Below are positions 37,556 through 44,577 of a stretch of DNA of 47,427 nucleotides, piece by piece. The stretch is from assembly GCA_029982205.1 (NCBI GenBank), contig JARRCM010000006.1, positions 73,438 to 120,864 on the forward strand. Reading direction: 5' to 3'. The position numbers and the translations under genes are program-made. The number at the start of each line of letters is the position of its first letter. The stretch's first letter is position 1. Source of the stretch: Thermosediminibacterales bacterium. Lineage in GTDB: Bacteria > Bacillota > Thermosediminibacteria > Koleobacterales > JARRCM01. Below the pieces are notes generated by a model that did not search any database, was not told the DNA's origin, and saw nothing but the letters and a program-made list of their open reading frames with translations.

Positions 37556-37888
37556 TTAATGTTCACATGTGCTTTCCCCGACTTCAAGCTGACCCTTCAA
37601 ATACGCATCTATTACTTCATCTACCAATCCCCTGGCACCGACAACTGTTTTTATGTTTTGCTGTTCAAAAAGCCCCTGTGCCCTCGGGCCCATACCTCCT
37701 GCTATTATACAGTTAACGCCGCGTTCAGCAAGGTAGCGGGGTAGAAATCCGGGCTCATGTCCCGGGTTTGGAATAACGATTTTGCTCTCAATTTTTCCAT
37801 CATTTACCGTAAAAATAGTGTATTCAGGGCAGCGCCCGAAATGTTCTGCAACCCTAGCACCATCAGTAGCAACCGCTATTTTCATCAA
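37556..37888 (-). CDS. NifX/NifB-C-terminal-like cofactor-binding protein
   Basis: A 110-residue single-domain protein of the dinitrogenase iron-molybdenum cofactor family: KIAVATDGARVAEHFGRCPEYTIF, FLPRYLAERGVNCIIAGGMGPRAQGLF. Such proteins bind Fe-S or FeMo-type cofactors. No nitrogenase genes are visible, and relatives commonly accompany MinD-type ATPases in non-fixing anaerobes. AGGAGG lies 10 bases before the start. The C-terminus has an extra Cys-Glu-His that could bind metal. Confidence 0.9.
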   Translation of the reverse strand: MMKIAVATDGARVAEHFGRCPEYTIFTVNDGKIESKIVIPNPGHEPGFLPRYLAERGVNCIIAGGMGPRAQGLFEQQNIKTVVGARGLVDEVIDAYLKGQLEVGESTCEH

Positions 37889-37898
37889 TAAAACCTCC

Positions 37899-38264
37899 TT
37901 ATCTCAAACCAAAATGGGAATTTACTGTTGCACTTGAAATGGTTTTCAGTTCCCCCTGTTTATACATCTCGAAAGCCTCTGATACTTTTTTCCCAGAATC
38001 GGTTATATATATTTTTATGCCTGCTGCTTGAAGCCCTCTAACTGCATTTGGGCCCACATTGCCTGTAATTACTGCTTTAACACCTTTGTCAGCTAAAAAC
38101 TGTGCAGTTTGAACACCTGCTCCTGAAGCAGGAAGGTTTGAATTTTCAACAGCTTCAAAATCACCGCTGTCTTCATTTATAAAAATAAAATACCGGCATC
38201 TGCCAAAACGAGGGTCAATCAGTGATTCCATATCTTTCCCTTGAGATGTAATTGCAATAGTCAT
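37899..38264 (-). CDS. NifX-like cofactor-binding protein
   Basis: A 121-residue member of the same family as its downstream neighbour: DPRFGRCRYFIFI, GAGVQTAQFLADKGVKAVITGNVGPNAVRGLQAAGIKIY. The two are paralogues but differ at the ends, so they may bind different cofactors or partners. GGAGG lies 9 bases before the ATG. It stands between the broken DUF5320 gene and the second NifX-like gene. Confidence 0.9.
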   Translation of the reverse strand: MTIAITSQGKDMESLIDPRFGRCRYFIFINEDSGDFEAVENSNLPASGAGVQTAQFLADKGVKAVITGNVGPNAVRGLQAAGIKIYITDSGKKVSEAFEMYKQGELKTISSATVNSHFGLR

Positions 38265-38316
38265 TATCTAACCTCCAGATATAATTTATTTGTTTAAATA
38301 TGTAAATATCAGGGTA

Positions 38317-38355
38317 AGGTGGAAGCAAAAAACACAGCTTTTTTTACTTCCACCT
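38317..38355 (-). terminator. long hairpin between DUF5320 and nifX-like genes
   Basis: AGGTGGAAG pairs with CTTCCACCT, and the stem extends through A/T tracts to about 16 bp with one wobble and a 7-base loop. No T-run follows on the minus strand, so it may be a partial terminator or an mRNA-stabilising structure between the first and second gene. Confidence 0.45.
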
Positions 38356-38365
38356 CAAAAAATGT

Positions 38366-38807
38366 TTATTCTTTTTCTTCTTTGTCATCTTTTGAGCTTT
38401 CCAGTTCTTTCAGTCTTTCCTTGATTGCTTTAAGTTCCTCTTCAAGGTAATCGGCTTCTTCTTTTAGCATCTCAGCTTCCTGTTGTTCTGAATATTGAGG
38501 AGCAACCGGTTCAACCCAACGAGGACCATAACCGAAACGAGCCCAACCTGGAACACCTGTCATATAATACATGTTTCTCCATCCTCTGCCGCGGCCCCAC
38601 CAGCCCCGGCCTCTGCCAAAACCAAATCCTGGGCCTGGATTCATGTAGCCTGGCACAGGAAATCCAGCACAGTAACCCATCCCTCTACCTGTCATTGGGC
38701 CAAGACCTCTTGGTGTAGCCTGGCACAGGAAATCCAGCACAGTAACCCATCCCTCTACCTGTCATTGGGCCAAGACCTCTTGGTCCGGTTCCATCACCAC
38801 GTGGCAT
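38366..38807 (-). pseudogene. DUF5320 protein gene, frameshifted by a 70-bp tandem duplication
   Basis: The gene starts at an ATG at 38807 with AGGAGGG six bases upstream and begins MPRGDGTGPRGLGPMTGRGMGYCAGF, the DUF5320 signature. An exact 70-bp tandem duplication (38645-38784) shifts the frame, giving a stop after about 40 residues. Removing one copy restores a 123-residue protein with a glycine/aromatic-rich middle (GRGRGWWGRGRGW) and a C-terminal coiled coil (EAEMLKEEADYLEEELKAIKERLKEL) ending in charged residues. The open frame reported from a GTG at 38740 is an artefact of the duplication. The family is small, of unknown function, and typical beside NifX/MinD genes. Confidence 0.8.
38645..38784. 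repeat. exact 70-bp tandem duplication
   Basis: Copies 38645-38714 and 38715-38784 are identical, each beginning GTAGCCTGGCACAGG and ending CAAGACCTCTTGGT on the plus strand. The unit length is not a multiple of three and lies inside the DUF5320 reading frame. Confidence 0.97.
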
Positions 38808-38849
38808 TTATAACCCTCCTTTCGGTTTATAGTCATATGCTCATTATAT

Positions 38850-38878
38850 AGTATAAGATATTTTTGGGCATATGTCAA
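38850..38878 (-). promoter_or_regulatory. promoter of the DUF5320-NifX-MinD operon
   Basis: On the minus strand TTGACA (38873-38878) and TATACT (38850-38855) are 17 bases apart. CATATGC (38834-38840) and GCATATG (38868-38874) form an inverted repeat flanking the -10 element, a possible operator. Confidence 0.75.
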
Positions 38879-38940
38879 TATTTTTTTTAAAAAATTTGGT
38901 GTTCATTCACTGTTAAGCCTTCAATTAAAAACCGCATTAA

Positions 38941-39354
38941 TCAGGGCTCGCTATCATCTGGTTCAAACTCAGTTAAACATACATTCCTTATTATCAGAAA
39001 CAGCACTCCCAAAGCTATCACACCTAACAAAATCTCCCACATTGTTTTGGTTTCCACCAGAAGTTTCCGGGCAATCGCAAACAGAAGCACCTCAACAACA
39101 CTTAAGGGAGAGTGTTTTACAAGCATTAATATGAGTTCCAGCCCTATAACTAAAAGCAGGACTTGACCCAGAAAACTATGAAACACTGAATATGCCTCTT
39201 CAGGAGTTGCATTATAGATTATATCTAAATACTTAACCAAATCATATGTTGCGATTATCAAACCTAAAATGATAAATAAAGATAAGCCTGCCTCAAGAAA
39301 CACAACAAGTTTTGCCAGATCTTTTTTGAATTTTTTTATTTCTTTATAGTTCAT
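38941..39354 (-). CDS. PsiE-like small membrane protein
   Basis: A 137-residue protein with four hydrophobic segments (about 18-36, 60-80, 84-95 and 108-124) and a short acidic cytoplasmic tail. It resembles the PsiE (phosphate-starvation-inducible) family: AYSVFHSFLGQVLLLVIGLELILMLVKHSP and VLLFAIARKLLVE. Function is unknown; phosphate control cannot be judged here. It is monocistronic between the DUF5320 operon promoter and the FMN-protein terminator. Confidence 0.65.
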   Translation of the reverse strand: MNYKEIKKFKKDLAKLVVFLEAGLSLFIILGLIIATYDLVKYLDIIYNATPEEAYSVFHSFLGQVLLLVIGLELILMLVKHSPLSVVEVLLFAIARKLLVETKTMWEILLGVIALGVLFLIIRNVCLTEFEPDDSEP

Positions 39355-39468
39355 AATATACCTTCCCTTTTATTTAGTCTGTGTCATAAAAACTCTTGAT
39401 ATTCTCTTTAAAACTAAATATATTAATTGAAATTTTTATATATTTTCTTTTAGATATATATAAAGTAA

Positions 39469-39510
39469 TAAAGCTGTTGACTTATGAAGCAGAGTAAGTC
39501 AACAGCTTTA
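39469..39510 (-). terminator. terminator-like hairpin after the FMN glutamate-synthase-family gene
   Basis: A perfect 16-bp inverted repeat (39469-39484 and 39495-39510, arms around GCTGTTGACTTA) with a 10-base loop begins 5 bases past the stop codon. The following T-run is interrupted (TTACTTTATAT). Confidence 0.75.
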
Positions 39511-39514
39511 AAGA

Positions 39515-41101
39515 TTATCTTCTTCTCAAAATCTTCAATGCTTCTTCCTTGTCTATATCCATGACATAATCTATTCCAGACACATCAGCAGCTTCTTTTG
39601 TTAATGCAGCAATATCTGATCTATCTATATGTTTCAAGGTAAACTTTCTTGCTCCACACATTAACTGCTGGAGGCCAACTTTAATCCTGTCAAAATAGGT
39701 ATATACACCAAGAGCTGCAGGAGGTATTTTATCAAAGTCCTTTCCATAAGTCTTCTTCAGCGTCTCAGCTAATACAAATACCTGTTCATAGCTTGTGCCG
39801 TATTTTCTGGCTAAATCTCCTGCCACTTTGCCTTCTTTGATCAAATTCCCTAATGTTTTGCCAACCATTGCGGCTGTAAGCGGAGCTCTTGCCATTCCAA
39901 CAACATTAAAGTATGGCGCACCTAAAGCTAAACCTTTAAATATCTGGTCTTCCAGGGCAAATCCACCGGCTATAGCAACACTCGGCACGTATCCACCCTG
40001 CATGTCAATTTCTTTCAAATACTCATATAACAATGAAGCTATATAGACAGTAGGTATTCCCCATTCGTTCATCATTCTCCAGGGGCTCATACCGGTGCCG
40101 CCGCCTGCGCCATCTACAGTCAGCAAATCAATTTCAGCTTCTGACGCAAACTTTACAGCTCTGGCCAAATCAGTCGGCCTATAAGCACCTGTTTTAAGGA
40201 AAACATATTTTGCTCCAAACTCTCTTAGTTCTTTAACTCTTTTTATAAAGCCTTCCCTTGATACCATTCCAACTCTTGAATGTCTTTCAAACTCCTTGAA
40301 GGCTCCTTTTTTGAACGCTTCCTGGACTTCAGGCAGTTCAGGATCAGGGAAGACAAGGTATCCTCTGCTTTTGAGCTGTAATGCCCGTTCAATCGAGTGA
40401 AGCTTTACTTCTCCGCCGATATCTTTGGCTCCCTGCCCCCATTTTAATTCAACAGCTTCTACTCCTAATTCCTTTATAGCATATTCCAAGACGCCTAACC
40501 GGTCATCTTCCACATTTGCCTGAACCACAATACAGCCATGGCCGTCAGACCATTCCTGGTATAGTTTTACTCTTCTTTCCATATCAGGTGATTTCTTTAC
40601 TTTACCGTTTACAATTTCAGAATCAGGATCCATACCGCAAACATTTTCACCTATTGTTAAAATCACACCGCTTACTGCAGCCCCTATGGCAAGTCCATCC
40701 CAGTTATCTTTTGCTACTTTGGTAGAACCTAAACCTGGAATGACAACAGGAAGTTTTAAATTGATTTTGTTTTTCCCGCCTATCTGTGCTGAAACATCTA
40801 CCGCAGGAAAAATGGCCTTATCGCTGTCAGCTTCTATTCCGTAAGCTCCTGCCGCACTGCCCATGATATTAAAATGGGAAAGGTCAACAGGATAATCTTT
40901 CTGTCCTGCAGTTGTCATAGTCCCAAACGGCTGGGGATAAATCATCTCCCGACCTCTTAATGCAGAACTACCAACTTCACACAACCCCGGGCAGCCCTCA
41001 ATACACACACTGCAAAGACCGCTGAATGGACACACGCTTTTTGGTGTTCGGTTTTTTGTCCTTGTGGCGTCAGTAGCATTTATGCCTAAACTGTAGCTCA
41101 C
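39515..41101 (-). CDS. FMN-binding glutamate synthase family protein
   Basis: A 528-residue protein equivalent to the central FMN/Fe-S domain of glutamate synthase. An N-terminal cysteine-rich segment (CPFSGLCSVCIEGCPGLC, about 24-41) could hold Fe-S clusters. The FMN barrel contains VELKWGQGAKDIGG, LTVDGAGGGTGMSPW and VAIAGGFALEDQIFKGLALGAPYF, then a cysteine in QQLMCGARKF. Stand-alone forms occur in many anaerobes and archaea; their exact reaction is not established, and no glutaminase domain or small subunit is nearby. The start is a GTG at 41101 with AAGGGGG 9 bases upstream. A consensus promoter overlapped by a palindrome suggests tight repression. Confidence 0.88.
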   Translation of the reverse strand: MSYSLGINATDATRTKNRTPKSVCPFSGLCSVCIEGCPGLCEVGSSALRGREMIYPQPFGTMTTAGQKDYPVDLSHFNIMGSAAGAYGIEADSDKAIFPAVDVSAQIGGKNKINLKLPVVIPGLGSTKVAKDNWDGLAIGAAVSGVILTIGENVCGMDPDSEIVNGKVKKSPDMERRVKLYQEWSDGHGCIVVQANVEDDRLGVLEYAIKELGVEAVELKWGQGAKDIGGEVKLHSIERALQLKSRGYLVFPDPELPEVQEAFKKGAFKEFERHSRVGMVSREGFIKRVKELREFGAKYVFLKTGAYRPTDLARAVKFASEAEIDLLTVDGAGGGTGMSPWRMMNEWGIPTVYIASLLYEYLKEIDMQGGYVPSVAIAGGFALEDQIFKGLALGAPYFNVVGMARAPLTAAMVGKTLGNLIKEGKVAGDLARKYGTSYEQVFVLAETLKKTYGKDFDKIPPAALGVYTYFDRIKVGLQQLMCGARKFTLKHIDRSDIAALTKEAADVSGIDYVMDIDKEEALKILRRR

Positions 41102-41118
41102 TATATGTACCCCCTTGC

Positions 41119-41166
41119 ACAAGTATATTTGTACACAATTATACTTGTATAGATCAGGAATGTCAA
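41119..41166 (-). promoter_or_regulatory. consensus promoter with overlapping 30-bp palindromic operator
   Basis: On the minus strand TTGACA (41161-41166) and TATAAT (41138-41143) are exactly 17 bases apart, a perfect sigma-A match. A palindrome at 41119-41148 has 9-bp perfect arms (ACAAGTATA/TATACTTGT) and 26 of 30 symmetric positions. It covers the -10 element and the transcription start, as a repressor site would. Confidence 0.8.
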
Positions 41167-41261
41167 CATTCAGGCAATCTTAATTATATTAAAATCTCAA
41201 GAAAATAATATTAATAATTTATCTGACTGTTTTTGACCAGATAGATATTTCAAAAAAATAA

Positions 41262-41290
41262 TTGCCTAACTTGATAATTCGTTGTATAAT
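41262..41290 (+). promoter_or_regulatory. promoter of the hydG-like transcription unit
   Basis: TTGCCT (41262-41267) and TATAAT (41285-41290) are 17 bases apart. Transcription would start near 41297, leaving an untranslated leader of about 168 bases. Confidence 0.65.
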
Positions 41291-41295
41291 TATAA

Positions 41296-41464
41296 AAAAA
41301 CAATCGCCCAAGAACGAGGCTTTTGCTGAGTTTAAGGGCACATGTTTTACCTGAAGCTGAAGAACTGCTCTGAGGTTGAGGGGGGATTATTGTGAAGTTT
41401 ACTTATATGCCTCCTTAAATGGGGTATTATTTTTTGGAAAAACCATTTTAAGGAGGTCATTTAA
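41296..41464 (+). promoter_or_regulatory. structured 5' leader that sequesters the hydG-like ribosome site
   Basis: The leader is more GC-rich than other gaps here. Possible helices are ACAAT/ATTGT closing the upstream part, GCCC/GGGC, and ACCT..AGC/GCT..AGGT. A final hairpin pairs CCTCCTTAAATGG (41410-41422) with CCATTTTAAGGAGG (41443-41456), burying the whole AAGGAGG ribosome site 9 bases before the ATG. The layout suggests translational control by a riboswitch-like or protein-bound element. I match it to no known RNA family. Confidence 0.5.
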
Positions 41465-42874
41465 ATGATTGAAAAAGATTTTATAAATGATGCAGAGATT
41501 TGGGATATTCTGGAAAATGCTAAAAATCCTGAACCCCAGGAAATAAGAGAGATTTTTGCAAAGTCCCTTGAAAAAGTCCGTCTTGAACCTGAAGAGACTG
41601 CAAAACTTCTTCAACTAGAAGACCCGGAACTCATTGAGGAAATGTATTCCCTTGCCCGGAAAATCAAGGAAGATGTTTATGGTAACCGGATTGTATTCTT
41701 TGCTCCTCTGTATATTGGCAACAAGTGTGTTAACAACTGCTTATACTGCGGTTTTAGAAAAGACAATCATCTGACGAAAAGAAGGACTCTAACAATGGAA
41801 GAACTAAAAGAAGAAGTAAGGATTTTAGAAAGCCACGGGCATAAGAGGCTTATCCTTGTTTATGGTGAACATCCCGATTATGACGCCGATTTTATGGTTA
41901 AAACAATCGAAACCGTATATAACACTAAGTTCGGAAGAGGAGAAATACGGCGGGTTAATATAAACGCCGCACCGATGACTGTTGAAGACTATAAAAAGTT
42001 AAAAGAAATAGGAATCGGTACATTTCAGATATTTCAGGAAACCTACCACCATAAAACCTATGAAAGGCTTCATCCAAAAGGGACGTTAAAACACGACTAC
42101 CTGTGGAGATTGTACGGCCTTGACAGAGCCATGGAAGCGGGGATTGATGATGTTGGAATCGGAGCTCTGTTCGGCCTGTATGACTGGAAGTTTGAAGTTA
42201 TGGGACTTTTATACCACACGATTCATTTAGAAGAAACTTTCGGTGGTATAGGCCCTCATACAATATCCTTCCCGAGGTTGGAACCAGCTCTTAACACACC
42301 TTATGTTGAAAATTCTTCATATAAGGTCAGTGATGAAGATTTCAAGAAATTAGTTGCTATAATAAGGCTTTCAGTTCCTTATACAGGCATGATTTTAACA
42401 GCAAGAGAAAGCCCGGAAATACGCAGAGAAGTCATACCCCTGGGTGTATCACAGATCGATGCGGGTTCTCGAATCGGAATAGGAGGGTATAAAGAAGCAG
42501 AGCGTGGATATATTCCTGAAAAAGAACAGTTTCACCTGGGTGATATAAGGTCTCTGGATGAAGTAATCAGAGAAATATGTGAAATGGGCTGCATCCCTTC
42601 TTTCTGTACAGCAGGCTACAGAGCCGGCAGAACCGGAGACCATTTCATGGCCCTAGCAAAACCAGGTTTTGTTCATAAATTCTGCATGCCGAACGCCATA
42701 CTAACATTTAAAGAATATCTTCTGGATTATGCATCTCCTGAAACTAGAAAAGTTGGTGAAATCGCAATCAATAAAGAATTAGAAAAGTTTGAACGAACTG
42801 ATCCGGAAAGAAAACAACTTATTCTGAATAAACTTGCGCTTATTGAAGAAGGTCAGAGAGATGTCTACGTGTAA
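41465..42874 (+). CDS. hydG: HydG-family radical SAM enzyme lacking one auxiliary-cluster cysteine
   Basis: Canonical HydG splits tyrosine to make the CO and CN ligands of the [FeFe]-hydrogenase H-cluster. This 469-residue protein has the radical SAM motif CVNNCLYC (Cys88, Cys92, Cys95), the ThiH/HydG barrel, GPHTISFPRLEPA, and a HydG-type C-terminal domain ending with FKEYLLDYASPETRK. In the C-terminal CX2CX22C motif, Cys381 and Cys407 are present but the middle position is Gly384 (GGC at 42614-42616), and the usual FCHPNA reads FCMPNA. It is therefore either a divergent HydG or a paralogue with changed chemistry. No hydE, hydF or hydrogenase genes are in view. It is preceded by a structured leader and overlaps the next gene. 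Confidence 0.88.
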   Translation: MIEKDFINDAEIWDILENAKNPEPQEIREIFAKSLEKVRLEPEETAKLLQLEDPELIEEMYSLARKIKEDVYGNRIVFFAPLYIGNKCVNNCLYCGFRKDNHLTKRRTLTMEELKEEVRILESHGHKRLILVYGEHPDYDADFMVKTIETVYNTKFGRGEIRRVNINAAPMTVEDYKKLKEIGIGTFQIFQETYHHKTYERLHPKGTLKHDYLWRLYGLDRAMEAGIDDVGIGALFGLYDWKFEVMGLLYHTIHLEETFGGIGPHTISFPRLEPALNTPYVENSSYKVSDEDFKKLVAIIRLSVPYTGMILTARESPEIRREVIPLGVSQIDAGSRIGIGGYKEAERGYIPEKEQFHLGDIRSLDEVIREICEMGCIPSFCTAGYRAGRTGDHFMALAKPGFVHKFCMPNAILTFKEYLLDYASPETRKVGEIAINKELEKFERTDPERKQLILNKLALIEEGQRDVYV

Positions 42875-43196
42875 TAATTCTATGTTTAAACATTGGCTAA
42901 AAAACACATTAAATAAAATTTTGCAGAAAGAAAGCCTTTTGGAAACATTAGAATGCCTTTCCGAGGAAATTACCCAAAAATATCCCAACATCAAAATCTG
43001 GTTTACAAGAAAATACGGTAAAAGGTTGTCTTACATTACAGGCAATGGCAGAGAACATTTCCTCCCGCCTGTTAAAATAGATATTTCAAAAAACTATTCT
43101 GCATTTATCGAAAATCTGTCAGTTGTTCCAGAGAAAGAAGCTGAAATTTTGGTTTCACTCTTTAAAGTAGTTTTAGGTCTGTATGATGCTGAATAA
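42861..43196 (+). CDS. hypothetical protein coupled to the hydG-like gene
   Basis: From the ATG at 42861 (AAGG upstream) this encodes 111 residues, overlapping the hydG-like stop by 14 bases, so the two are probably translationally coupled. I recognise no family. There is an N-terminal basic amphipathic helix (FKHWLKNTLNKILQKESLL), a mixed alpha/beta middle (KYPNIKIWFTRKYGKRLSYITG), and a C-terminal helix (EKEAEILVSLFKVVLGLYDAE). The order is vaguely GAF-like. There is no signal peptide or membrane helix. A partner or regulator of the HydG-like enzyme is an inference from position. A strong terminator follows. Confidence 0.7.
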   Translation: MSTCNNSMFKHWLKNTLNKILQKESLLETLECLSEEITQKYPNIKIWFTRKYGKRLSYITGNGREHFLPPVKIDISKNYSAFIENLSVVPEKEAEILVSLFKVVLGLYDAE

Positions 43197-43206
43197 TTAT
43201 TTTAAG

Positions 43207-43240
43207 AAGCTCTTCCGGCAAAGTGTAGAGCTTTTTTTTT
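43207..43240 (+). terminator. rho-independent terminator of the hydG-like unit
   Basis: A 7-bp stem (AAGCTCT/AGAGCTT) with a 13-base loop is followed by an uninterrupted run of T. It lies 10 bases past the small gene's stop and reaches the end of the converging DUF192 gene. Confidence 0.85.
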
Positions 43241-43592
43241 ATTTTCTAACTTCCAAAACATCGCCGATGCTTACACCAAGTCTTTCCAGAGCCCCTGCCG
43301 GTAATTCGATAACAAAACGCGACCCCCGGACAAATGGGCCCAAACTATTGGGCCGAAGGGGCCTAAGCATGCGGCATATTTCTCCGTCACCGTTGACAAA
43401 GGCTACGTCTATTGGATAAAAGAGACCCAGGCTGTGAACCGCAGAACACGGTTTTATTATCATAGCTTCTCCATGCCGCAGGGGTGGCCGGCCGATTAAA
43501 CCTCTGGCTCTAAGGTAAAAGGTATCGGCAACCCAGGCCTGTTCCGCTATTACTATCTTTTTTGTAATATTGATTATCCTGACAGCTCTCAT
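43239..43592 (-). CDS. DUF192 protein
   Basis: A 117-residue protein of the DUF192 family: VADTFYLRARGLIGRPPL, AMIIKPCSAVHSLGLFYPIDVAFVNGDGEI and RFVIELPAGALERLGVSIGDVLEV. The family is a small beta-barrel of unknown function, often exported or near secretion genes. Here it has no clear signal peptide. AAGGTGG precedes the ATG. It is 40 bases downstream of the tadC-like gene on the same strand and may be the last gene of the Tad cluster. Confidence 0.88.
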   Translation of the reverse strand: MRAVRIINITKKIVIAEQAWVADTFYLRARGLIGRPPLRHGEAMIIKPCSAVHSLGLFYPIDVAFVNGDGEICRMLRPLRPNSLGPFVRGSRFVIELPAGALERLGVSIGDVLEVRK

Positions 43593-43632
43593 ATCGGTTC
43601 CACCTTAACCTTAGTTTCAAAACAAGTAAAGG

Positions 43633-44565
43633 CTACATATATTTTCTGAAAAAAGTAATAAACTGAATAACCACTGGGCCTAATATCACAATAAATACCG
43701 TTGGGAAAATGAAAAATACCAGAGGAAACAGTATCTTTACCGGCATTTTCATGGCCCTTTCCTCCGCCATCTGTCTCCTTTTGTTGCGCATTTGTTCAGA
43801 TTGTATTTTTAAAACCTTGCTAATACTCACTCCTAACTGGTCAGCTTGAATAATTGCTGCAGTAAAGGTTTTCATATCATTTATATTCACCCTCCTGGAA
43901 AGAGCCCTTAAAGCCTCCGCCCTTGATTTGCCAACACGTACCTCTTTTAAATAATTGCCAAACTCTTCTCCTATCGGCCCCTTAAATTTTTCACTAACCT
44001 TCTGAACAGCTCCATCAAATCCCAGCCCTGCTTCAACCGAAATACACAATAGGTCCAGCACATCAGGCAGTTTTTTCTCTATCTCATTCAGTCTTTTTTT
44101 TATCTTTCCCTTAAGCCTGACATCGGGAATAAAGAACCCTAAAACCATGGAAAAAGAAGCTCCGAAAAGTAAGAAAAGCGTTTTTTCTGCAGGAGGTTTG
44201 AATAGGGTTAAAAGAAGTATGTAAAAGAATAAAATAGAAAAAGACACCGTAGCCTTATAAAACATAAATACTACAGGGTCTGTGGAACAACCTGCTCTTT
44301 TTAACTGTTCTTCTAATTTATCTTTAACAGCTTTTGGAGCAGCCCAGTTTATTGCTTTTGTGATGCTGTGAATGAGGGGAATTAAAACTCTCTCTTTAAA
44401 GGGCCTTGATGTTTCTTCTTCATACAGTGTTTCAACAGAATAATCTTTATATCTTATTTCTTTTAACCTTTTTGCTATTCTTCTTTCTTCATCTGATGCA
44501 GTCAGGAAATAATAAGCAAATCCTGCCGAGGTTAAAAACACAAACAGTAAAAATATTTTTTTCAA
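43633..44565 (-). CDS. tadC: TadC-type inner-membrane platform protein (type II secretion F family)
   Basis: A 310-residue integral membrane protein with an N-terminal anchor (IFLLFVFLTSAGFAYYFL), a central hydrophobic pair (about 95-145), and a C-terminal membrane segment. The GspF/T2SSF cytoplasmic domain contains LPDVLDLLCISVEAGLGFDGAVQKVSEKFKGP and FTAAIIQADQLGVSISKVLKIQ. Together with TadB it forms the platform for Flp-pilus assembly. The start is probably TTG at 44565 with GAGGTG upstream. It lies 12 bases after tadB. Confidence 0.88.
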   Translation of the reverse strand: MKKIFLLFVFLTSAGFAYYFLTASDEERRIAKRLKEIRYKDYSVETLYEEETSRPFKERVLIPLIHSITKAINWAAPKAVKDKLEEQLKRAGCSTDPVVFMFYKATVSFSILFFYILLLTLFKPPAEKTLFLLFGASFSMVLGFFIPDVRLKGKIKKRLNEIEKKLPDVLDLLCISVEAGLGFDGAVQKVSEKFKGPIGEEFGNYLKEVRVGKSRAEALRALSRRVNINDMKTFTAAIIQADQLGVSISKVLKIQSEQMRNKRRQMAEERAMKMPVKILFPLVFFIFPTVFIVILGPVVIQFITFFRKYM

Positions 44566-44577
44566 TCCACAACACCT

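Noticed and set aside
38366-38740. A 124-codon frame starting at a GTG at 38740
   Set aside because: The start lies inside the second copy of the tandem duplication and replaces the true N-terminus. The natural start is the ATG at 38807 with a strong ribosome site.
41296-41400. A TPP riboswitch, suggested by CTGAG and ACCTGAA-like strings in the hydG leader
   Set aside because: The order and spacing of the TPP core are absent, so I kept only an unnamed structured leader.
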